A DNA stretch of 64,000 bases. It comes from Siphonodentalium dalli (lineage: Eukaryota > Mollusca > Scaphopoda > Gadilida > Siphonodentaliidae). The notes beneath the pieces are model-generated. The model had not been told where the DNA came from, searched no databases, and was given only the letters and a program-made list of their open reading frames with translations. Shown here piece by piece: positions 38,258-50,300 of the stretch. Position 1 is the stretch's first letter. Each line of letters starts with the position of its first letter. The stretch lies in assembly GCA_032622095.1 (NCBI GenBank), contig CP136061.1, forward strand, positions 24,246,991 to 24,310,990. Reading direction: 5' to 3'. A program made the translations under genes and the position numbers.

Positions 38258-38790
38258 CATAAAGGAAGTGGTGACACCCGTATACGTAACACATAAAGAA
38301 AGGGCTGACACCTTTATACGTAACACATAAAGAAAGGGCTGACACCTTTATGCGTAATACATAAAGGAATGGCTGACACCTTTATACGTAACACATAAAG
38401 AAAGGGCTGACACCTTTATACGTAACACATAAAGAAAGGGCTGACACATTTATACGTATCACATACAGGAATGGCTGACACCTTTATATGTAATACATCA
38501 AGGAAGTGGTGACACCTTTATACGTAACAAACAACGGAAGTGGTGGCACCCTTATACATACCACATAAAGGAAGGGGTGACGCCTTTATACGTATCACAT
38601 AAAAGAATGGGTGGCATCTTTATACGTAACACATAAAGGAAGGGCTGACACCTTTATACGTAACACACAAAGGAAGTGGTGACTCCCTTATACTTACCAC
38701 ATAAATGAAGGGGTGGTACCTTTATACGTATCACATAAAAGAAGGGATGGAACCTTTATACGTATCACATAAAAGAAGAGGTAAAAACAT
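38258..38790 (+). repeat. 34-bp minisatellite, block 1 (about 15 units)
   Basis: Unit AAAGGAAGGGCTGACACC plus TTTATACGTAACACAT (for example ACGTAAC at 38284 and 38318). Units diverge toward the right end. Confidence 0.9.
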
Positions 38791-40242
38791 TTAACTGGAT
38801 GGGTTATATAGGATCCATTTATAAGTTTGTATGTTTTACATTAACTGTGGATTTCCTTTCATCTGCAGTTGTTACGGTATAATGGTTATAAATATGTACA
38901 ACAATAGTGTAAAATTATCTGTATTTTTCCATTTATTCGTTGCTGTTACAGCAACTGTTACAGAATAATGTTTACATTTACGACACTGGGTTCAGAGTTC
39001 AATCTATAACAGTATAATATTATTAACGCGCGCAAAAGATGTACGACCTGGTACCGAATGCATAACGACTTTATGTTACCTTACATAGTGTTGGTGGTTG
39101 GCAACCTATATAATGTCACAGATAAACCATTAACTAATCTAAATTAGACTTTGAGTTATGAACTATTAATCATACTATTCATCTGCATAAGAATATTAAA
39201 TAACATTCCTAGGAACGGGTCAATTCATCATTCTCATCTGCAAACCTTATTCTGTCGGTATTTTAGATAGGATCACGGATAAAAATCCGTGCTCGAGCTG
39301 GCTGTACAATTAACGTCTTGTAGAAAAGAGCCGAAACGTCACGTGACACGCGCTTACTGTGTTACAGAGTCAGCAATATGCAACTGATAATGATTCTATC
39401 ACACCATTTTGACATTTTTTTCAACTCATTGGGAGTCTATTTCCAAAATTATTTAAATTATAATTTTGTCATTAAATAAAATCAACTCTTTTAGGGGTAC
39501 GTTCCAAAACTCTTTTCAAAATTCCAGTAAACCGCTCCAGAATCCAGCTTCCATATCAAAATTTATATCACGGGAACGAGGAGCAATTTTTCTACGATCA
39601 ATTGGGACCTAGTCCATCATTAAACTAGCCTCTCTTCTTTAATATGCCTATAGCAGACATCGTTCTCTTTCTCGTATCATCCATACCTTTAGGTGTCACA
39701 TTCATTACAAACTGAACGATTACGAACGGTATTATTAATTAACAACGAACGCTTGTTATGATATACATATATATAATCATCTCCACCCCATTTAATAATT
39801 GTTGTAAGACATGATTCCCACTTACATGTATACTAAGTATAGAATCTAACCCTTTGTACTATGTTCCAAAAGCCTAAGGTAGTAATATACTGGTGTTGGT
39901 AAGTACATTACAACTTGCATACATCTCACAGGAAGATGCATTACCTTATGTGACGCATATAAATTCATAATTTGGAATCTTGGTTAAGTGGTTTACCACC
40001 ACCAAGATATCGTATAGTCATTTACTGAATACAATTCCAGGATTTAATATGTATGTATTGTAATAAGCTTTACTATCCTGTATCCTTTGTTTACTTGTAG
40101 ATAGCCGAGGGGTCACTCTCGGTTACCAGTCGATCCGTCATACTAGTATTTTCCTGCTAGTCCGGAGGGTCGGTGTGGTGCTATCTACCCAGTTTGTTGT
40201 TACTAGGTCTTGATATCCCCTTTGCGCCATATGGCATAAACC
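38791..40242. other. Non-repetitive spacer between minisatellite blocks
   Basis: About 1.45 kb with no gene or TIR recognised. It separates two blocks of the same 34-bp repeat, and may be an insertion or an independent spacer. Confidence 0.4.
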
Positions 40243-40945
40243 ATAAAACATATTACATAAAGAAAGGGCTGACACCTTTATACGTGTCACATAAAGTAAG
40301 GACTGACACATTTATACGTATCACATAAAGGTAGGGCTGGCACCTTTATATGTAACACATAAAGGAGGACTGACACCTTTATATGTACCACATAAAGGAA
40401 GGGCTGGCACCTTTATATGTAACACATAAAGGAAGGCTGACACCTGTATACGTATCACATAAAGTAAGGGCTGACACCATTATACGTATCACATAAAGGA
40501 AGGACTGACACCTTTATACATATCACATAAAGGAAGGGCTGACACCTTTATACGAACACATAAAGGAAGGGGTGACGACTTTATACGTATGACATAAAGG
40601 AACGGCTGACACCCTTATACGTATCACATAAAGGAAGGGCTAATACCTTTATACGTATCACATAAAGGAATTGTGACACCCGTATACGTATGACATAAAT
40701 GAAGTGGTGACATCCTTATACATGTACGTAACACATACAGGAAGGGCTGACCCCTTTATACATATCACACAATGGAAGTAGTGACACCCTTATACGTACC
40801 ATATACAGGAAGGGCTGACACCCTTATACGTATCACATAAAGGAAGTGGTGACATCCTTATACGTAACACATAAAGGACGGGCTGACACCTGTATACGTA
40901 CCACACAAAGGAAGGGGTAACACCCGTATACGTACCACATACAAT
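40243..40945 (+). repeat. 34-bp minisatellite, block 2 (about 20 units), ends ~64 bp before gene B ATG
   Basis: Same unit as block 1 (GGAAGGGCTGACACCTTTAT / ACGTATCACATAAA), with more sequence variants. It occupies the position where the gene B promoter or 5'UTR intron would be. Confidence 0.9.
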
Positions 40946-41008
40946 TATGCTCGTTGTTTCAGAAAATCACTGAAATTTCGACCGATAAACAACACAGGAA
41001 TCACAACA

Positions 41009-41323
41009 ATGCAACAAAAAGTGTTCTCGTGGACAATGTCGCTGATTGCGTTTATGTCAGTGCTCATCTTCTGGGAACATACGTGTGCTGAAATGTGTGA
41101 GCTGCCAACTTTGCTGCAGAAAGCTGTGAATTCATCTCTGACCATTCAGCTGAGCGCCAGAAGCATCAACATTGCAAGGTGTAGGCGGATGTGCGCGTAT
41201 ACCAAGGGATGTGCCAATGTGGCATACAGTGCAAATAGTACGACATGTCACCTCCTCCGAACTGGTAACGGCGAGGAGCTGGATACTGAACCCTCGGTGG
41301 AATTCGCTAATAAAACTATTATG
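41009..41323 (+). CDS. Gene B exon 1: signal peptide and PAN/apple domain
   Basis: The first ATG of this open frame is followed by a hydrophobic stretch (residues 9-22, SLIAFMSVLIFW-like) and a plausible signal cleavage after the HTCA motif at residues 24-27. The mature part has Cys30, Cys58, Cys62, Cys68 and Cys80 in a PAN/apple-like spacing (CxxxCxxxxxC followed by a TTCHLL-type strand). N-glycosylation sequons are NSS at 41 and NST at 76. The exon ends in ATG followed by the donor GTGAGT at 41324, phase 0. PAN domains typically mediate protein or glycan contacts. Confidence 0.72.
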
Positions 41324-44300
41324 GTGAGTAAGCATGTGCATTTACTTTAACCCTTCCATGACTAGATCTTATTGTATTTTTACGAAAACCCTGTGCCAAT
41401 GCTTTCTCGTGTATATGCGAGTCTACCATAAGGATCCACGCATATATAAAACAATACATTGTCCTTTAATATTTAACTTGACCTTGTATATCAGCCAATA
41501 CATTCTCTTATATAAGCGAGGCTCCATATGTGAGACTCGCATAGCCAAGAGAATACACTGGCGATGGATATTTAATGCTGCACCAGCGGAGCTCACGTCA
41601 TTACGGTGTTAGTTCTAAACTTAGAAAGTAACCTTTCTTCATTAAATGGATTGTTGCAACATGACAGTATGAAATTATGAAAGTATATATTGGAACTGTT
41701 CGTTATTCATTTGGATGGGTGTAAAATAATACAACGTACAGACGAACTGGTAATACAAAATTTGATGCAGAAGGGTGCGTTTTAGCTGGTGAGAGAATTC
41801 ATGTTTAAATAATAAATTAAATGGCCCTTTTGTGAACTTATAATCTGAACATTTCCTGAGAGAACTACTCACCAATGAGCTTTTAACAAAGAACTTGAAT
41901 GCAATGCATATATAGACCTCCGCACTTCACTGTTTTACCCTTCTTACTCATCAATGTTTGCATTGTTGGATATACGACTAAAAAACCCAATCCCCATGCA
42001 TGTCGACACATCCCTGGAGTTTGGTTAATTTCTTGCTGCAATACAACTAGCTATTCCCGAACACTCATCATTGGTGTATTTATATATACTGTACAGGGTT
42101 TCATCTGGATGGCATACGTGAAGTACAGATTTAATTTTGATATCATTTCTTCCTTTCATGCTAATCGATTACCATAGATATCATGTCCGCCAATTACACG
42201 TACCGATTGTCTCATTATTTATTATACGGGCTGAAGGAGTATTACCGTGCAGCTAATCTCAAATCAGAATAATGCTTTTTTTGGGCACAATCTCACAAAG
42301 CCATATTTTCAACTAAGGCCTGTTGTAAGATTTAAATCGGTATTAAATGTTTCAGGTCGAATCCCACCCATGCCACATGACCCCATGTGGTAGCAACGCG
42401 ATCTGCGCACCTACCGAGATGCCACAACACAGATACCGATGCATTCCTTTCAAAAGTGTGGCAACTACAACCACGAAAGCGACTCCAACCACGACTACAA
42501 CAGCGATAACGACAACAACAACAAAAACGACGACAACGACAAAAACGACGACAACAACAACGACAACAGCAATAACAACGACAACATCGACGACAACAAC
42601 AATGACACCGACAACAACAACAACAACGACACCGACAACAAATCCAGATGGTAAGTACTCTATTAAAGACGCGCATGTATTGTGCGTTTATTTTAGTTAA
42701 CTCTGCTATGATGAGCCATTACCCAGGTAATATGCCGTCTGAAGAGCGTCGAGATCAACTAATATTGCCGATAACCAAATTAATCTTACCTTTCGGGAAA
42801 AAAACACATCTGAAATACGCCGAATTGTAGATACGTCCAATCAACAATGCAAGTCATGTACACAAATACAATTGCTCGAGTACTATATAGAACACAAAAT
42901 TAGTCTCGCTTTGCAAGATTAGGAAATTACTGAGGAACGTTCTCCGCAACTCAATACTCGGCTGTTAGGAATCTATAGTACAGGGCCCTTGTGTGATTCA
43001 TTGTGACATTTTCCATATTCAAGCTTGTTCAAAGCTTATTCAAAACTTGTGTTTTGAGCCAAATGAGTAGCAAAACCTAGTTTGGTTGTGATCGACCAAC
43101 CTTATAACGGCAGTTATAGACGCAGTTATAGACGAATATAGAAAAAGATGCATATCAAGTTTCATTCCATTCGGGAATATTAACTTAATGTATCATTCCG
43201 AAGAAAACACGAACTTAAAAGTTGATAAACTTAATGATCCATAACTCTGGTAAACAAGATGGCTCCCAGACACCCATGTTTTTATACACATTTCGGAAGA
43301 ATTTGACACTTCCATCTAGAGGTCACACAAAAGAACCATGTGCAGTTTGGATGAGGGATGAGTGATGTAGCATGTAAGGTGTGCCAACGGATTTTAGTCA
43401 TGAAAGGAGTAAAATCCAAGATGGCCCTGGTGACCATATGTTTAACGAATTTCGGAAAACATCGTTGGCTCCCATCTAGACGTCACCCCGAAGGTCCATA
43501 TGAAGTTTGGTGGCGATTTAATGACGGATGAGGTATGTAGGGTGTGCCAAAGGATTTAGTCATGCAAAGAGTAAAATGCAAGATGGTTGCCGGTGGCCAT
43601 ATTTTTCATCAAAAATCGCTCAAATTCGACAGCTCCCATCCAGATGTGATCGTAAACATGTCTGTAAATTTTCAAAAAATTTCTCCAATAAATGCGGACT
43701 GCAGGGTGTGCCGATTGATTCAAATTTTAAATCCAAAATGGATGCTGGTGTCCATGATTTTTTGAGGAATTTTGGAAAAAAATTATGGTTGCCATCTAGA
43801 GGTCACCCCGAACATCCATATTGAGTTTTGTAATGATCGGGTGAGGGATGCGGGCTGAGCCAAATGTAATTGTTGACGGACGCACGCATGCATGGACGAC
43901 GGACGCCAACACATCGTGCATTGGGGATTTCATCCGGCATTATTCATTCCTTCGTGTCGGTTAGCTGATATATTTGGAACTAATTATAATTAATATGAGC
44001 AACAATTACTGGACCATCGATAAGTTAGAAATTATAAGCCAACTTTCTATAATTTTATGATATGAACAATCTATAAAATGTCAGTTTTTATGTAACCAGA
44101 AATTTTGCAACTGTTCAGTTTAAGCTTCCATGGTACCATGTCTGAGGACCGTGAGATGGAACTTAATTTCTCTTGATTTTAGTGATTACATGACTATTTT
44201 TATCCAGAAATAAAATAAACCATAACTAATATTCTGCATTTCATAATGTTTATTTCATGCATGTCGGTCGGTCACTGAGAACATTTGCTAAGATGAGTTA

Positions 44301-47300
44301 CAAGTTCTCACATGCCCAGTCTGACACTGTGGCATATTTCCAGGTAATTTTCCTCTGCTTGAGTTGACCAGCTGAATACAACATTTTGTTCATTCGTGAA
44401 ATAATGTACACACCATGCGTGTAGCGCAATGATAAATTGGGTTAAGATGAGTTTTAGGCCAAATAAATATCCACCTCCCAGCTGAGTACTGTGGCCTGGT
44501 TTCGGTTGATTGATCCTTGTTTGAGCGGACGAGTATGCCTATCAACATGTTGTTTCTTGAAGGTATGTAAAAACATTTTTAATGTAATGAGTGATGACTC
44601 GTCTTTTAATTTATAGATTGCAAGACATCTCCTGAATATTCGAAACACAATCTAGATCAGAAGGAATACAGCCTGAGATACGTGTGTGCGAAAGTGTCAT
44701 GGAACGCCGCACAAGCAGACTGTGCTACAGCTGGAGCGCACCTGATCCTCATTAGAAGCCGCGAAATGCTTGACGATTTGGAAAGCTTGCTCAATACATG
44801 GGGCCATGGCACTGGTAAGTGATAACGTATCTCCCCCACACACACCGGCAGAGTGATATATATAACGTCAATGTTGAACCTTTGTGTGACAACAAACAGT
44901 ATCATATAGATATATCCGACGAAGACCACGTGCATAATATATCTTGACATCGATGGTAAATCAGAGTTGGCGCGACATGATTGTTCGATCAAAGGGCGTC
45001 ATGTTGAAAAATAATTAGCATAATCGTTCATGTATCAATGACATAAATACATTTACGAAACAAATCGCGCCCGCGACCTGAGCCCGTGCCTACTTAATAA
45101 AGAGTGGGGTTTAAACAAAGTCAAAGGATGAAGGAGGAGATCCTCGATCTTTTCGACCATCCTGGGCGTTTCGCACCTTACTACAACTTCTAAAGTCAAA
45201 ACAACTCAGTAATGTGTAATTAACAAAGAGACAGAGTATAAGCCATAGAGTAAGCGGTAGTTAATGGAGCTTCCCATAGAGGCCACACCCACTTCGTTAT
45301 TACCGCCCACTGGTCAAAAGACTTTATCCACATCAATATTATCTGTTACCCGAGATCGACTTCCGATGTGAACACCAGCACTTGCCCTTATGTTAACTAA
45401 CTGAAACAACCTCATGTATATGATTCGTGCTAATTTTGATATTTTAAACATTTTGATATTAAATATATTGTACAGTTTATTTAAATTCACAAATTTTTTT
45501 TAGATTGATCTCTGATCTGCTGTTGAACAAACAGATAACATAATTGTTTTAATTAAAACAAAAATTAATTCAATTAAAAAAAAACATTCTCAGTTTCGAT
45601 TATTTTTTTATTTTGTTTTAAATTAAAATTTCAAATTTTCTTTTTCAGATTTTTAGATTGAAACTTCTTGCTAAAAATTTCAAAAATTTGAAATTTGTTT
45701 TTAAAATTAATTTGTCTTGAAGATTTAAAATTAAAAAAATAAGGCTGTTATAACTTCTGCCGGGGTACCCCGAGGCACCACTCCAAATTTGGTTAAAATC
45801 GGTAAAGGGCTCTGGCAGAAAAATCCCAAACAGACCAGAACAGACAGTCAGATCCCTGAATTCTTTAATATATCTAAACCAGAGAACACACATTCGTTTT
45901 GCCATTAAATGTGAAATTTATGACAACTGTCATGCTAAATGAAAAACATTGTTGTAATCACGATTAATTTATAACATCATCGCGCAAATATAAATCTCAG
46001 TATGTTATGATTCGACAACACGAAAGTTGTTTGAATATAGTCAATTTAATGTATGCATGAATATAAAAATTAGGGTGAAGAAAGATGGCAGCAGTCGGCC
46101 CAGTCGCTGATTGGTCGAAAATTTCAGCTAATAATGATTTGATTGACAGCTGTGGAAAGGTCCATTAACACCTTGATTAACACCTTATATTATGTGCTAT
46201 ATATAGGCCAATGTTGTGTTCGTTGTTTAGTAGCTTTGTGTTCAAATAATGCTATATAACTCAACAAATAGGCCATCAAAGTTGGAAATAACACCACACA
46301 CACATTTAATGGACCCACACGCACACACAAACCCTTCTATTCCACTTTTTGGACCTGCGTTCGTTTATGTTCGTTTGTTTTCGTTTGTTTTCGTTGTTTA
46401 GCAGGACCCAACATATATATAAACTAAATTTAACGCATTTTACGGAATGAAACAATATACAGTTGTCGCCCGCGATTGAGTGAGACACGGGGATTTGTCC
46501 CCGCTCGAGACCTGGATTGTCACCCGAGAGCCGCCAGGCCCGAGGGTGACATTCCAGGTCGAGGGCGGGCGACAAATCCCCGTGTCTCACGAAAACAAGG
46601 GTGACAACTGCTTTGTTATCTGACAAAGGAATACACACGAACCTCCTTAATAGCAGGCATAATGCGCGCTTAGTCTTTAATCCAGTTCGAAAAGCTAATT
46701 TTATGTTGAAATCCCAGCTATTTAGAAAATAAAACATTAGTAGTCTGGAACAATTAACAGACCCATCAGTTGCGAAGCTATTCTCTTGTCAGTTTGCTGG
46801 TCGCATGGTTTCGAAGTTGAGTAGCCATGCAGCGAAATGTTCGGTTTCGTTTCAAATGAGCGTGAAGACGCCGACAGACATGTTAATTTCCAGAAAGCTA
46901 AAATGAGAAACTAACACGTGGTAGTAGTGCAAAAAGAAATTGACATATGTCTCAGATTGTGACGCAACATACGGGTATTCTTCTGACGTCTGAGGAATGT
47001 ATTGCCGAAAAGAAATAGTCAATTGATAAACAGTAAAGAGTGGCTATTTGATCCAGTACATAAACGTATTTGTAAGGTATGTACATCGTATGTGCAATTG
47101 TCTGCAGCACATGCCAACTGCATAATAAGGTTTATCTATTTGTCCCACGGTATTTATTATTGATTTAAAAAGGTCCAATAGGAACATTACACCTTATAAC
47201 GGATGTGTGTCCGTGATAACACCATTTATACTAAGCGTGCTTTAATTGCAAATACAAAAACACACAATTATGCACATTAGCAAACACCACAGTTTGCGGT

Positions 47301-50300
47301 TGTTATGAAACAGTGGGGTTTATAAAAAACAGTGTTTTCCGAAATTATTAGAGAGCAGTGAGAGAATCTCTGCACGTTGAGTTCTTCGTAGTTATATGTT
47401 TACTGGTAACAGCTGAGCGGTCAATAACTGAGAAAATGTTACCCTCGAGGGTAATAACTAATAAGTGATTTACAGCCCGCCATGTGAAGCACTCTCAGCC
47501 AATCAGAAGAGAGGAAAATGGGATGAAGGATAACAATACATGTTATACATCATTCGAAAGCATAGTCTCCCCCTTCTTTAAAGGCACGTGAGGCCTTAGT
47601 TGTCGAAAATATTCATATTTGTTTCAATCACCGTAAACAGAAAAACATTAAAAAGCATACAGTTTCGTTTCATATATACCATGACCATCGCGTAAACAGC
47701 ATGTTATCATAAAGATTTACTATATTTTACCTAAGCAAGAACCTGATTGTGTTACAGAAGACAGCACAATGCTGCTGGCTAATCACACACAAATGGCATA
47801 AACGCTCTTTATTCGTTCCATATCAGGAATTCACCCACAAAGAACGCTCTTTATGTTTACCATCATAATATAAACAAACACCAGAAAAGTAACTTTTTAT
47901 GCTTTTGTTTACATAACAATGGTCAAAAATATGACAATAACATACTGTTTATGCGATATTTCTTATTTGTATACGGACAAAGTCTGTCTACATTTTATTG
48001 TTCTTTCTGTTTGTGGCGGTTTTTGACGTGTGGAAATATTTTCACAGGATACACACCGCCAAGGCCAACCGTACCTTTAATATTGCAATATTTAAATACC
48101 ACTTTTGCGAACTAAGCGTATAATTGGCCAGGAACGTCGAGCGGTGAATCGGAAATTAGCACCCCGAAGAACGTAACATATTCTTCGTAGAAAGTCGCAG
48201 ATTTCTCACGAATTACGCAATGTCACTGCCAAGTATTTACAGAAATGGAAAAGTTCACTTTACCCATTTCTGGCGCATTTGGATGCGTTTTGTTCGACAA
48301 AGTTCTGATAAAGTTTAAAAAAATGATTGATAGATATCTTTTTGGGCGAAAATTAGATGCCCTGAACAAATATCTATATATAGGATATATGGCTCAGCCA
48401 ATCAGAAAACTCGGTAGGCGGAGTTATCTCAAACCAGGGATATGAACAGTTTCTGGTACGAATTGACTATTTGGAGTAACAGGAACGGAACGAGCAATAG
48501 GAACAACTTCTGAGTAAAAATGACTATTTAGAGAAAAAAGTTATTATTTTGAGTAACAGGAATTAGGAACATAGCTCATATGTCTCGTGTTTAAAGCTAT
48601 GAAACAATCCATATTGTACAACATTCGAAAGAATGGCCTCTCCATTCCATCAATAATGCAACATTTAAACACTAGTTTTGAGAACTAAGCGCATAATTGG
48701 CCAGGAACGTCGAGCGGTGAATCGGAAATTATCTAAAACTTAAATATATCCGAGTAGCTAGTGGAGATTTTAATGAAGATTATACGCTCGGTGGTAGCTG
48801 TAAGATAAACAATATATGTAACGGAAAAGGCATAACACTCAAATTGTAAACGACGCAACAAATTTCACATTCCTCATCATCATTAGATTTGCTGATGAAT
48901 ACTGATTCAGATATGTTTAACCTCCTCTTTTTCTTAGTAATATATTTTCTGCATACATAACGATTACAAGAAGTCTCCAACTGTGAACCTTACAAGGAGG
49001 GTCTATAATTATTTAGCTAAATATGACACAAAGAACAATGAGCTGGAACTACGAATGAGCTGGAACTACGAAAGTAATTTATGTGCATGGTCTAACAAGT
49101 ATGGTAGATATTTTAACATCCAAGATTGAAAACGTATGCACTGATATTCCCAACAAAGTGGCATCAATAAGGAGGAGTAGTCCTCCGTGGATTACGTACA
49201 ACGTTCGGAAATCAACGAGGCAATGAAATCGTTTGCACAATATAGCAAAAAAGAAAAACACACCACAGGCATGGGAAAATGTCCGTTTTTTGAACACGTA
49301 ACCTTCAAACTGGAGTCATACATGCTATACATAATGCCAGATCCACTAAAGGTCTGCATGACGGAAAGCGTGGGGCGTGAAACTTTGAAACTCGAGCAAC
49401 GCGTAGACACTACTGACCACGTCCACTCGTCAAATTGTTTTAACTCATACGTTTATACGAAATCTGAGTGCTAAGTGAATTTCAGCTTAGGTTGGCACTC
49501 GTCGCAGCCGTAATGCTAAATTCACTAAAGAGCTGAAGAACGTAAACCGTGGGCCGTAAAACTTTGAAATTCCCACTTGACCACGTCCACTCGTCAAATA
49601 TATCAATACATTCCTATGGTAACACTTTCGAATGTTACACGGCGTAAGTAAGATTAATCTAGAAGTCAATGTCCTGGCTCAAATGTCCATACTCTATGCG
49701 TGGGAAACCGACCAAGGATGAAATAGTCTAGGCTATTTCATCACGGGCTGGTAGTCCCATAAAGAATATATTATATTAACCTGTTTGGAGGTACACTATA
49801 CACGTGAACCAATGGTATGGCGACACCTGAGTTAGGCGTTGGCTTCTATATTTTGATATATACTTGGTGAGAGCCGAGACATTGACTCTTACGCTTCTGG
49901 TAAAGCTATCGCACGACGAACGCTTCTTCGTGCATAGATATGTTTCTATGTTATTCTCCATGGCTGCCTTGCTGTTAACTTGTACATATTTGTATGAATA
50001 AATATCATCATGTCTGAGAGTGTTCCGACTTAGTGTTGAAGAACCTGGGAATATTACATCTCAGAGCTGGTGCCGTATAAGCAGGACATTACAAGGAATT
50101 CTTGGACATGGACGCGGGCGGTCATGGGGAAGGAAGGAAAAAAAGTTATGAGGCAATTTGCATATTGGCTGGTTCACAACCCTTCATATGTCGATTTATC
50201 GTTGGTATAAAATTGTTGCGTCAATTTGGAATAAATGATATCTGGTCAAATTTTTGTGTAAATTGGCCGCAGTTATTAAAAATTTACAATGTTACTAGGC

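Noticed and set aside
38258-40945. CRISPR-like array
   Set aside because: The 34-bp units are contiguous tandem repeats with no unique spacers, in a eukaryotic context.
42332-42676. Cys-rich minus-strand open frame
   Set aside because: It is the antisense of the Thr-rich ACN repeat in gene B exon 2; the plus strand has splice sites and domain context.
46306-46737. 143-codon minus-strand open frame
   Set aside because: Largely antisense of a GC-rich foldback; no domain seen.
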